From positions 1 through 5,778 of the forward strand of contig CALALV010000179.1 in NCBI GenBank assembly GCA_937925605.1: 5,778 bases of DNA, given 5' to 3'. The stretch is from an uncultured Woeseia sp. Its GTDB lineage: Bacteria; Pseudomonadota; Gammaproteobacteria; Steroidobacterales; Woeseiaceae. Below, piece after piece: positions 1-5,378 of the stretch. The translations under genes were made by a program, and so were the position numbers. The number at the start of each line of letters is the position of its first letter. The first letter of the stretch is position 1. Below the pieces are notes generated by a model that was not told the DNA's origin, did no database searches, and saw only the letters and a list, made by a program, of their open reading frames with translations.

Positions 1-71
1 GTACGCTCCGGGCTCGGCATCCCTGCCTCGCACGGCCCTGCAAAGGCGGCCCCGGGCTCACACCTCCGCGG
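1..71. repeat. Direct repeat copy A (truncated by window edge)
   Basis: This copy matches 176-246 at 69 of 71 positions by eye. The only differences are a GC/CG swap at 56-57 versus 231-232. It includes the right arm of a hairpin (36-56), whose left partner would lie just outside the window. The near-identity over non-coding sequence at a 175-bp period suggests a recent local duplication or two insertions of a dispersed element. Confidence 0.9.
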
Positions 72-135
72 CCGGCGGCGTGCGTTCGTGATTGTGCCCG
101 GTGCGTCCCGGGTTCGGTGGTGGCGGAGGCGCGAT

Positions 136-231
136 CCCGGGACCGCTTTTGCAGGGACGCTGTGAATACGTCCCTGTACGCTCCGGGCTCGGCATCCCTG
201 CCTCGCACGGCCCTGCAAAGGCGGCCCCGGC
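136..231. repeat. Long imperfect hairpin element within the repeat
   Basis: The left arm at 136-156 pairs with the right arm at 211-231 with 18 of 21 Watson-Crick matches. Two of the mismatches can form G-U pairs on one strand and the third is at the very end. Nested inside is a perfect 8-bp inverted repeat, CAGGGACG (152-159) with CGTCCCTG (169-176), around a 9-nt loop. The arrangement resembles a REP/MITE-like intergenic palindrome. No transposase or clear target-site duplication is visible, so its mobility is only inferred. Confidence 0.65.
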
Positions 232-246
232 GTCACACCTCCGCGG
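176..246. repeat. Direct repeat copy B
   Basis: This is the second copy of the 71-bp direct repeat, offset by 175 bp from copy A. It carries the right half of the complete inverted-repeat element at 136-231. From memory, short intergenic elements containing a TGAATACGTCCCTGTACGCTC-like core recur in many high-GC gammaproteobacterial genomes. That recollection is not verified here. Confidence 0.9.
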
Positions 247-275
247 TCAGAGACGTGGTGCGCGTGCGCATGTAT

Positions 276-316
276 CCGCGGCCGGCGGCGTGCCTTCCGC
301 GATTGCGCCGCGATGC
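276..316. repeat. Second, diverged direct repeat (partner at about 66-104)
   Basis: The first 18 bases (276-293) are identical to 66-83 (CCGCGGCCGGCGGCGTGC), followed by a diverged but alignable stretch up to about 316. In copy A this unit follows the 71-bp repeat directly, sharing one CCGCGG. In copy B 35 extra bases separate the two units, bounded by CCGCGG at 241-246 and 276-281. That is the pattern expected from deletion or gain between short direct repeats. Confidence 0.6.
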
Positions 317-320
317 GCGA

Positions 321-1187
321 TCAGCGATCCATGCCGAGGTGCTTCACGACCAGCCGGGCGATGTCCGCATGCGCGGCGTTCAGCGTCGCGAGGTCGGCGT
401 CCGATCCCGACATCAGCACCGCGATGACGAGCGGGCCACCGTCCGGTGGCCAGGCGATCGCCACGTTGTTGACGGCGCCGTTCGCGCCGGAGCCGGTCTT
501 GTCGCCGACGCGCCAGTGAGCCGGCAGGCCCGCGCGCAGGCGCTCGAGGCCCGTGCGGCTCGCGACCAGCCAGTCCGCGAGCCGCTGCCGCGCACTCGCG
601 TCGAGCATGTCGCCGGTCACGGCGCGCGCGTAGCTGCCGGCCAGCGCACGCGGCGAGGTCGTGTCGCGCGGGTCGCCTGGCAGGTTCGTGTTGAGCGCGA
701 CCTCGTAGCGGTCGAAGCGGGTCGTCGCGTCGCCGTGCGCGCGCAGGAAGGCGGTCAGGCCGCCGGGCCCGCCGACCCGGTCGAACAACAGGTTCGTCGC
801 CGAGTTGTCGCTGATCGTGACGGCCGCTGCGCACAACTCGGCGAGCGTCGGCGGTTCGCCGCCCACGCGCGGCCCGACGACCGGCGAGTGCGGCTGGATC
901 TCGATCCCGGCCAGCGCTACGCGGTCGTCCAGTGCGATGCGCCCGGCCTCCGCCTCCGCCAGCACCGCCGCGACCAGCAGCGGCTTGAACGTCGACGCGA
1001 AGGCGAAGCGTTCGTCGGCGCGCCAGGCCAGCGTCGCGCCCGTCGCCAGGTCTTCCGCCCAGACGCCGATGCGCCCGCCGACCTGTGCCTCCAGTCGGCC
1101 CAGGTCCTCCGCAGGATCCGGCGCGCGGCTGCAGGCCAGGGTCGCGACGGCCAGCATGGCCAGGAGCAATCCGTTGGATCGATGCAT
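321..1187 (-). CDS. Class A serine beta-lactamase
   Basis: The 288-residue precursor is the usual length for class A beta-lactamases, periplasmic enzymes that hydrolyse beta-lactams through an acyl-serine. All hallmark motifs are present: S65-T-F-K68 (Ambler 70-73), S126-D-N128 (130-132), the omega-loop E162 and N166 (166 and 170), and K230-T-G232 (234-236). Omega-loop salt-bridge residues R160 and the Asp equivalent to Ambler 179 are kept. Ambler 244 is Val, but Arg occupies Ambler 220 (R216), the alternative arginine used by KPC/CTX-M-like enzymes. Ambler 237 is Ser, 105 is His and 167 is Val. Residues 69 and 238 are Ala and Gly, so the carbapenemase-type 69-238 disulfide is impossible. The N-terminus is a Sec-type signal; Cys19 in TLAC could be a weak lipobox. 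A weak GGGAAA lies 5 nt before the ATG. No ampR-like regulator is adjacent. The class is certain; the drug spectrum is not predictable. Confidence 0.95.
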   Translation of the reverse strand: MHRSNGLLLAMLAVATLACSRAPDPAEDLGRLEAQVGGRIGVWAEDLATGATLAWRADERFAFASTFKPLLVAAVLAEAEAGRIALDDRVALAGIEIQPHSPVVGPRVGGEPPTLAELCAAAVTISDNSATNLLFDRVGGPGGLTAFLRAHGDATTRFDRYEVALNTNLPGDPRDTTSPRALAGSYARAVTGDMLDASARQRLADWLVASRTGLERLRAGLPAHWRVGDKTGSGANGAVNNVAIAWPPDGGPLVIAVLMSGSDADLATLNAAHADIARLVVKHLGMDR

Positions 1188-1287
1188 GACTGTTTCCCGG
1201 TCGGTGGTTGTTGCGTGGGCCGCGCGCTGCCGGACGGCGCAGTGTCACAGCCTGGCAAAAAATGGCGTGCGGACGCGAGCATGCCGT

Positions 1288-1293
1288 TAAACT
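1288..1293 (+). promoter_or_regulatory. Possible -10 box (TAAACT) for the cupin lipoprotein gene
   Basis: TAAACT matches the sigma70 -10 consensus at four of six positions, 29 nt before the ATG at 1323, in the least GC-rich part of the 135-bp divergent gap. No acceptable -35 lies at 16-18 bp, so this is tentative. I found no convincing promoter for the beta-lactamase on the other strand. Confidence 0.25.
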
Positions 1294-1322
1294 CCCAGCG
1301 TGACCGATCAGGATTCTAGAGC

Positions 1323-2129
1323 ATGCACCGAGCCACACTCTGCCTGTTACTGACGATCGCGCTGGGCGGCTGCGCCAACAGCCGGCCCGAGCTGCCGTAC
1401 CCGGCCTTCATCCAGGCCGACGAGCTGCCCGACGTGTTTCTCGCCGCCTTGCCCGGCGTGCGTGCGAAGCAGTTCGTCGGCAACCCGCAGACCCGCCGCA
1501 CCAGCAACCGTGTCGTGCTGCCGGCGAACTTCAGCGGCACGACCGGCGCATCGCCGGGCAGGAGTCTCGAGATCTACGTCCTGCTCGGCACGATCCGCGT
1601 CGGCGACCTCGAGTTGCAGCCCGGTGGTTACGCCTGGTTCCCGGCGGGCTATTCCGGAGCGAACCTGAGCTCCGCGTACGGCGCCGAGATCCTGTACTTC
1701 CTCGAGGATGCGCACCCGGCCACGGCGATCCGCACCCCGATCCTGTATTCGAGCGAGGTCGTGCCCTGGGAGCCGCGCAGCGACCTGCCGGCGGACCGGG
1801 GCTACGAACTCCGACTGCTGCGCGAAGACCCCGGCAGCGGCGCGCGCAGCTGGCTGCTGCGGGTCGGCCCGGATGCCCGCGGCCCGTGGCGCAAACGGTC
1901 CCGGGCGCTCGAGGGCTACCTGGTCTCGGGTCGCTACCGCGCCGTCGAATGTTTCGCCGGCAAGCCGGTCCCGGGCATCTACACCGAGGGCGGTTATTTC
2001 CACCGCCCGGCCGGCACCGTGTACGGCGGGCCGGACGAGCGGGCGCTCGAGACCGCCGTCTGGTTCCTGCGCGCGCCCGGCGCGGCGCCGCCCGAGCCCG
2101 TTGACGGCTGCGCGCCCGCGGCGCCCTAG
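1323..2129 (+). CDS. Cupin-like (ChrR/DUF4437-type) lipoprotein of unknown function
   Basis: The 268-residue protein starts with a lipoprotein signal: a hydrophobic stretch ending in the good lipobox L14-G-G-C17. It should be lipidated and held in the cell envelope. Residues about 60-135 read as a cupin beta-barrel, with SLEIYVLLG, GDLELQPGGYAWFPAG and a GAEILYFLE strand. Residues about 155-250 look like a second, weaker cupin (GYLVSGRY, GGYFHRPAGTVYGGP). In the first barrel the usual HxH metal ligands and the motif-2 His are absent; only the motif-1 Glu (in LEIY) remains, so canonical metal-dependent chemistry is doubtful. The start is supported by AGGA 9 nt upstream and by the signal peptide beginning at that Met. 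It is divergent from the beta-lactamase and convergent with the GbsR-type gene. The fold assignment is fairly sure; the function is unknown. A binding or sensory role is possible but unsupported. Confidence 0.8.
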   Translation: MHRATLCLLLTIALGGCANSRPELPYPAFIQADELPDVFLAALPGVRAKQFVGNPQTRRTSNRVVLPANFSGTTGASPGRSLEIYVLLGTIRVGDLELQPGGYAWFPAGYSGANLSSAYGAEILYFLEDAHPATAIRTPILYSSEVVPWEPRSDLPADRGYELRLLREDPGSGARSWLLRVGPDARGPWRKRSRALEGYLVSGRYRAVECFAGKPVPGIYTEGGYFHRPAGTVYGGPDERALETAVWFLRAPGAAPPEPVDGCAPAAP

Positions 2130-2196
2130 CGCCGCGCCGGTCGCCGCCGTTTCGCTCCCGTCATCGCCTGCCTGGCAGAAGAGGTCACCGGTGTGA

Positions 2197-2233
2197 GCCG
2201 GGCTGCCGCAGCGCATCGCGGCAGCGAACCGGC
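2197..2233. terminator. GC-rich hairpin between convergent genes
   Basis: GCTGCCGC (2202-2209) pairs perfectly with GCGGCAGC (2218-2225) around an 8-nt loop. GCCGG (2197-2201) and CCGGC (2229-2233) extend the stem beyond a 3-nt bulge. It lies between the convergent stops of the lipoprotein (2129) and the regulator (2254), a usual place for a shared bidirectional terminator. There is no T-run on either side, so its efficiency as an intrinsic terminator is uncertain. Confidence 0.5.
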
Positions 2234-2253
2234 CCGGCGTTCGGCCAAGGCGT

Positions 2254-2775
2254 CTACTTGACGTAGCGCGTGATCCCGCGGCCGAGCTTCATGAGCTTGG
2301 TCAGCGTCGTCGACGGCACGTCGTGGATCGCCTCGTACCAGTCGCTGGTCCGCTCGACGAATTCCAGCATGTTGCGCACGCGCTCCTTCGTGACGCCGTC
2401 GGTATCGCGCTCCGCCTCGATCTCGGCCGCGCACTCGCGCAGCATCGCGAGCGTCGGGTTCAGTTCGCGCTGCTTGCGCTGGTGGATGATGACCCGGAAC
2501 AGCTCCCAGACGTCGTGCAGCGACTCGAAATAGTCGCGGCGATCGCCGAGCACGTGGGTCATCCGGACGAGCCCGTAGCCCTGCAGCTCGCGGATGCTGG
2601 TGCTGACGTGCGAGCGGGCGACGGACAGCATGTCGACGATCTGGTCGGCCCGCAGCGGCTCGGGCGACAGGTACAACAGGGCCTGGATCTGCGCGACGGT
2701 GCGATTCGTCCCCCAGCGCGTGCCCATCTCGCCCCAGTGCAGGACGTACTTCTCGACCGCCGGCGTCATCCGCAT
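2254..2775 (-). CDS. GbsR/MarR-family transcriptional regulator
   Basis: The 173-residue protein has the strongly conserved N-terminus of the GbsR-like branch of MarR regulators (FVLHWGEMGTRWG-type; here VLHWGEMGTRWG at 11-22, then NRTVAQIQALLYL). The winged helix-turn-helix spans about residues 41-83: DNA-contacting helices LRADQIVDML and ARSHVSTSIRELQGYG, then the wing HVLGDRRDYF. The C-terminal half (about 85-165) is helical and charged, as expected for the dimerisation part. The frame stays open far upstream antisense of cmoB, but homology begins at this Met. GAGCGA 5 nt upstream favours ATG 2775 over the Met two codons in. Family members regulate osmoprotectant, copper or envelope genes in different bacteria; no such target is adjacent, so the regulon is unknown. 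It has its own promoter and a palindrome that suggests autoregulation. Confidence 0.9.
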   Translation of the reverse strand: MRMTPAVEKYVLHWGEMGTRWGTNRTVAQIQALLYLSPEPLRADQIVDMLSVARSHVSTSIRELQGYGLVRMTHVLGDRRDYFESLHDVWELFRVIIHQRKQRELNPTLAMLRECAAEIEAERDTDGVTKERVRNMLEFVERTSDWYEAIHDVPSTTLTKLMKLGRGITRYVK

Positions 2776-2803
2776 GGCATTCGCTCGTTTCTGTCCTGAC
2801 CGA

Positions 2804-2816
2804 AAGTTTAGAACTT
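2804..2816. promoter_or_regulatory. Palindrome across the -10 box, candidate autoregulatory operator
   Basis: AAGTT-TAG-AACTT is a perfect 5-bp inverted repeat with a 3-bp spacer, lying directly over the -10 hexamer (2805-2810). Dimeric MarR-like proteins commonly bind such short palindromes in their own promoters. In a GC-rich region this AT-rich palindrome stands out. Binding by the adjacent gene product is inferred, not shown. Confidence 0.5.
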
Positions 2817-2832
2817 CCGGTCCCGGGGTCAA
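2805..2832 (-). promoter_or_regulatory. Sigma70-like promoter of the GbsR/MarR gene
   Basis: Read on the minus strand, TTGACC (2832-2827, five of six to TTGACA) is followed by a 16-bp spacer and TAAACT (2810-2805, four of six to TATAAT). The predicted start near 2798 gives a leader of about 23 nt to the ATG at 2775. The -35 box contains the cmoB stop codon (TGA, 2831-2829), so the regulator can be transcribed independently of cmoAB although the genes are codirectional. Confidence 0.65.
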
Positions 2833-3797
2833 GCCGGGCGGCGGGCGACGAGCAGCGCGCGCCGCGGGGCCGGCCAGCCCTCGACGGTGCGCTCCGGATC
2901 GGCCGGGTCCAGCGCCTCGCGCAGCGATTCGAAGGACATCCAGTCGGTCTGCCGCTGCTCGTCGACGGTCGTCGCCGTGACGTCGGCGACTCGTGCGTCC
3001 GCGTAGCCGCTGCGGGCCAGCCAGGTGGCAAGCTCGGGCAGGCTCGGCAGCAGCCAGACGTTGCGCATCCGGGCGTAGCGACCCGGCGGCGTCCAGGCGC
3101 GCGCGTCGTCGCCGGGCAACACCAGCGTCTCGAGCAGCAGCTCGCCGCCCGGCCTGAGCTGCCCGCGCAATTCGCGCAGGTGCTCGAGCGGCGCACGCTG
3201 GTGATACAGCACGCCCATCGACAACAGCGTGTCGAACGCGCCGCTCGCCCCGGGCAGTTCCTGCGAGCGCAGCGGCAGGACGTGCACCGGCAGGTCCGGC
3301 AGGAAGTGGCGCACGGCCCGGAATTGCATGACGTACAGCAGCGTCGGGTCGACGCCGAGCACGCAGGCCGCACCGGCGCCGAGCGCGCGCAGCGCGTAAT
3401 AGCCGTTGCCGCAGCCGACGTCCAGCACCCGCCGCCCGGCGAGATCGCTCGCCGCTGCCGCGACGCGTCGCCACTTCAGGTCGGAGCGCCATTCGCTGTC
3501 GATGTGGATGCCGCCGAGTTCGAACGGTCCCTTGCGCCATGGCATCAGCTCGCGCAGCGCGGCCAGCGCGGCCGGGCGCGCGTCGCCGGACAGGCTGCCG
3601 GCCGCCACGACGTCCCGGTCGAGTTGCGCGTCGCGGCTCGCGGGTTCCGGCAGCGCGGCCAGTGCGCGCTGCCAGCGCGGCAGGTCACCGTGCGCGCCGG
3701 GGCCGAGGCGTTCCGCGCACAGCGCGGCGAGCGGCCCCCGCCAGTCGGCGAGGCCGAGTTCACCCAAGTCTGCGTCGAGCCGCCCGGTGAACGGCAT
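2829..3797 (-). CDS. cmoB: tRNA U34 carboxymethyltransferase CmoB
   Basis: CmoB transfers the carboxymethyl group of carboxy-SAM to 5-hydroxyuridine-34 of tRNAs, giving the wobble base cmo5U, in the cytoplasm. The 322-residue length matches the family (E. coli 323). Visible signatures are PWRKGPFELGGIHIDSEWRSD (86-106), the Rossmann-fold SAM motif DVGCGNGYY (126-134), GVDPTLLYVMQFRAV (148-162), MGVLYH (194-199), the LETLV strand and RMRNVWLLPS (243-252). K89, Y198 and R313 line up with residues I recall as carboxylate contacts in E. coli CmoB (K91, Y200, R315), a constant offset of two. The N-terminal 80 residues are divergent, as is usual. The ATG lies 3 nt after the cmoA stop, so translation is probably coupled. 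The stop overlaps the next gene's -35 box. Confidence 0.97.
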   Translation of the reverse strand: MPFTGRLDADLGELGLADWRGPLAALCAERLGPGAHGDLPRWQRALAALPEPASRDAQLDRDVVAAGSLSGDARPAALAALRELMPWRKGPFELGGIHIDSEWRSDLKWRRVAAAASDLAGRRVLDVGCGNGYYALRALGAGAACVLGVDPTLLYVMQFRAVRHFLPDLPVHVLPLRSQELPGASGAFDTLLSMGVLYHQRAPLEHLRELRGQLRPGGELLLETLVLPGDDARAWTPPGRYARMRNVWLLPSLPELATWLARSGYADARVADVTATTVDEQRQTDWMSFESLREALDPADPERTVEGWPAPRRALLVARRPA

Positions 3798-3800
3798 CGT

Positions 3801-4526
3801 TCAGCGGATCGCCAGCAGCGACACGAAGTTGAACCAGCGCAGCCAGACGCCCGCGTGCGCGAAGCCGGCTTCGCGCAGGCGCTCGAGGTGGGCGGGTACG
3901 CTGTCCGGGATCAGCACCTTTTCCAGCGCGGCCCGCTTCGCGGCAATTTCCATCTCGCTGTAGGCGTTGCGGCGCTTGAAGTCGTGGTGCAGATCGATCA
4001 GCGCCGCGTCGAAGACGGCGTCCTCGTGAGCCACCTTCTCGGACAGCACCAGTGCGCCGCCCGGTCGCAGGCCGTCGGCGATGCGGCGGAGCGTGCTGGC
4101 GCGCTCGTCCGGCGGCAGGAACTGCAGCGTATAGTTCATGACGACCAGCGAGGCATCCTCGATCGGCACGTCACGCAGGTCGGCGGCGACGACTTCGACC
4201 GGCACCTCGCCGTCGTCGGCCGCGACGATCTCCCGGCAGCGCGCGACCATCGCCGGCGCGTTGTCCACCGCGACGATGCGGCAGTCGCGCGCGCGGATGC
4301 CATGGCGCATCGCGAGCGTGGCCGCGCCGAGCGAGCAGCCGAGGTCGTAGCAGCGGCCGCCGTCGCCGACGTGGCGCCGGGCCAGCATGCCGATCGCGTC
4401 GAGCGTCTGGCCGTAGCCGGGGATCGAGCGGCGCAGCATGTCCGGGAACACCCGGGCCACGGCCGCCGAGAACTCGAACGGCCCGGCGGCCAGCTCGCCG
4501 GTGGCGTAGATGTCGTCTCGGCTCAT
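3801..4526 (-). CDS. cmoA: Carboxy-S-adenosyl-L-methionine synthase CmoA
   Basis: CmoA converts SAM and prephenate to carboxy-SAM and phenylpyruvate, the donor for CmoB. The protein has 241 residues (E. coli 247). Diagnostic segments are VFPDMLRRSIPGYGQ (26-40), the SAM-binding YDLGCSLGAAT (60-70), AVDNAPAMV (86-94), NYTLQFLPP (131-139), the GGALVLSEK strand (156-164) and HHDFKRRNAYSEMEI (180-194). R198 aligns with E. coli R199, which contacts the carboxylate. The frame is open upstream to 4724, but the family N-terminus starts at MSRDDIYA, and GGAGG lies 7 nt before that ATG, fixing the start. It is first in a two-gene operon with cmoB. The enzyme adding the hydroxyl to U34 (TrhO or TrhP) is not in the window. 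Confidence 0.97.
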   Translation of the reverse strand: MSRDDIYATGELAAGPFEFSAAVARVFPDMLRRSIPGYGQTLDAIGMLARRHVGDGGRCYDLGCSLGAATLAMRHGIRARDCRIVAVDNAPAMVARCREIVAADDGEVPVEVVAADLRDVPIEDASLVVMNYTLQFLPPDERASTLRRIADGLRPGGALVLSEKVAHEDAVFDAALIDLHHDFKRRNAYSEMEIAAKRAALEKVLIPDSVPAHLERLREAGFAHAGVWLRWFNFVSLLAIR

Positions 4527-4552
4527 CGCCGGGCCTCCAGTCGGGGCGGCGT

Positions 4553-4558
4553 ATTGTA
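4553..4558 (-). promoter_or_regulatory. Candidate -10 box (TACAAT) of the cmoAB operon
   Basis: On the minus strand TACAAT matches the -10 consensus at five of six positions. It would start transcription near 4546, about 20 nt before the cmoA ATG. The sequence 17 bp further upstream is GC-rich with no recognisable -35, so the promoter is either weak or activator-assisted. Confidence 0.5.
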
Positions 4559-4590
4559 ATGGCGGGCCGCCGGCCCTGCACGGCGCCGCC

Positions 4591-4618
4591 TTGTCGCTGC
4601 GCGGGTTTGTGGGACAAT
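4591..4618 (+). promoter_or_regulatory. Candidate promoter of the M15 peptidase gene
   Basis: TTGTCG (4591-4596) and GACAAT (4613-4618) are separated by 16 bp, with four of six consensus matches each. The start would fall near 4625, about 20 nt before the ATG. It is divergent from the cmoA promoter within a 119-bp gap. The same GACAAT -10 hexamer occurs in the tRNA promoter at 5271-5276. Confidence 0.45.
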
Positions 4619-4645
4619 CGCGCACCGACACGCAAAGGAGGATCC

Positions 4646-5158
4646 ATGCTGTCGAAGCGTCAGCTCGAGCTGCACCACGAACTCGGCATCCCGGCCGACT
4701 ACGGCGCCGGCGGCCGGCCGCCATACTTCGCCGACGCCGACGAGCTGGTCGACGTCGGGCCGAACCTCGTCGGCCGCATGCAGCGCCTGGCGCCGGAGGC
4801 GGCCGCCCGCTGGCAGGCCATGGCCGACGCGGCCGCCCGCGACGGCGTGCGCCTGATGATCGTCTCGGGCTTCCGCAGCTTCGACTACCAGGCCGACCTG
4901 ATCCGCAAGAAGCTGGCTGCCGGCCAGGGCATCGACGAAATCCTGCGGGTGAATGCCGCGCCCGGCTTCAGCCAGCACCACAGCGGCCGCGCGCTGGACC
5001 TGGCGACGCCCGGCTGCCGCCCGCTGACCGAGGAGTTCGAGGACACGGAAGCCTTTGCCTGGCTTGGGAAAAATGCCGCCGACTTCGGGTTTTCGCTGAG
5101 CTACCCGGCGGGCAACCCGGACGGTTTCGTCTACGAGCCCTGGCACTGGTCGCTCTGA
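4646..5158 (+). CDS. M15-family (VanY-like) zinc D-Ala-D-Ala carboxypeptidase-type peptidase
   Basis: The 170-residue protein is a compact VanY/M15-type zinc peptidase domain; relatives cleave D-Ala-D-Ala or related peptidoglycan stem-peptide bonds. SGFRS (74-78) carries the substrate-binding Arg. The SxHxxGxAxD signature is complete (S109-Q-H-H-S-G-R-A-L-D118), giving zinc ligands H111 and D118. E164-P-W-H167-W supplies the catalytic Glu and third zinc ligand. All catalytic residues are intact. The start is fixed by a strong AAAGGAGG (4634-4641) just 4 nt before the ATG, so the frame open from 4559 is not used. There is no signal peptide, transmembrane segment or lipobox, so as annotated the product is cytoplasmic, which is odd for an enzyme acting on periplasmic peptidoglycan. 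It might act on recycled muropeptides or another peptide; that is inference. It is a single gene, divergent from cmoAB and closed by a terminator. Confidence 0.9.
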   Translation: MLSKRQLELHHELGIPADYGAGGRPPYFADADELVDVGPNLVGRMQRLAPEAAARWQAMADAAARDGVRLMIVSGFRSFDYQADLIRKKLAAGQGIDEILRVNAAPGFSQHHSGRALDLATPGCRPLTEEFEDTEAFAWLGKNAADFGFSLSYPAGNPDGFVYEPWHWSL

Positions 5159-5219
5159 GTTGACTTCACCGCCGGGATAAGGAAAATGCGCGCCCCGCGC
5201 CCGGCTTTCCGGTTGCGCG

Positions 5220-5245
5220 GAATCGCCCGCTACGGCGGGCGATTC
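5220..5245 (+). terminator. Hairpin terminator of the M15 gene with UACG tetraloop
   Basis: GAATCGCCCGC (5220-5230) and GCGGGCGATTC (5235-5245) form a perfect 11-bp stem. The loop is C(UACG)G, a UNCG tetraloop of exceptional stability in RNA. It is followed by TGTTG, only a partial U-tract. It sits 61 nt after the peptidase stop and 2 nt before the next -35 box, so it should insulate the tRNA promoter from upstream readthrough. Confidence 0.75.
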
Positions 5246-5247
5246 TG

Positions 5248-5276
5248 TTGACAGGCCGGAGGCAGGATTAGACAAT
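5248..5276 (+). promoter_or_regulatory. Stable-RNA promoter for tRNA-Tyr
   Basis: A perfect -35 TTGACA (5248-5253), an ideal 17-bp spacer and the -10 GACAAT (5271-5276) precede tRNA-Tyr. The bases after the -10 are GC-rich (AGCCGGC), like the discriminators of stringently controlled stable-RNA promoters. Transcription would begin near 5283, about 11 nt before the mature 5' end. There is no AT-rich UP element, since the terminator hairpin occupies that place. Confidence 0.8.
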
Positions 5277-5293
5277 AGCCGGCTTGTGTGCGC

Positions 5294-5378
5294 GGAGGGG
5301 TACTCAAGCGGTCAACGAGGGCAGACTGTAAATCTGCTGGCTATGCCTACGTAGGTTCGAATCCTACCCCCTCCACCA
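5294..5378 (+). tRNA. tRNA-Tyr (anticodon GUA)
   Basis: This is an 85-nt class II tRNA with encoded CCA. The acceptor stem GGAGGGG (5294-5300) pairs with CCCCTCC (5368-5374). The anticodon stem GCAGA/TCTGC encloses the loop CTGTAAA, with GTA at 5328-5330. A long variable arm spans 5338-5350. The T-arm is GTAGG-TTCGAAT-CCTAC. It decodes UAU/UAC, and the GUA anticodon is the usual target for queuosine modification. In E. coli the equivalent tyrU is preceded by tRNA-Thr; here none is present between the promoter and tRNA-Tyr. Confidence 0.98.

Larger units (their letters stand above)
1..320. other. Gene-free region made of degenerate direct and inverted repeats
   Basis: I see no credible gene here. 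Open frames crossing it are Arg/Pro/Gly-rich, lack ribosome binding sites and run antisense into the beta-lactamase. The stretch is built from two repeat families: a 71-bp direct repeat (1-71 and 176-246) and a second, more diverged one (about 66-104 and 276-316). The second ends about five bases before the stop codon of the beta-lactamase, so the region forms that gene's whole 3' flank. It contains several GC-rich inverted repeats but no U-tract that would make a convincing intrinsic terminator. Confidence 0.7.

Noticed and set aside
92..427. Plus-strand open frame of 111 codons over the repeat region
   Set aside because: It is low-complexity Arg/Ala/Pro/Gly sequence, overlaps the beta-lactamase 3' end antisense, spans repeats and has no ribosome binding site.
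2776..3540. N-terminal extension of the GbsR/MarR frame (255 extra residues)
   Set aside because: The extension is Arg/Ala-rich antiphase translation of cmoB. Family homology begins at the Met at 2775, preceded by a promoter and leader.
3180..4559. Long plus-strand open frame of 459 codons antisense to cmoB and cmoA
   Set aside because: It is a shadow frame in high-GC DNA: the composition is skewed to Arg/Ala/Val/Gln, and both opposite-strand genes have unmistakable family motifs.
5160..5187. TTGACT-16-GAAAAT promoter-like pair after the M15 stop
   Set aside because: A start here would run into the terminator at 5220-5245 within about 50 nt and produce no recognisable RNA; it is probably chance.
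5186..5251. Possible 21-codon small ORF after the M15 gene, with AGGA upstream
   Set aside because: The Shine-Dalgarno spacing is only 2 nt, the peptide is Arg-rich, and the frame is the terminator stem itself.
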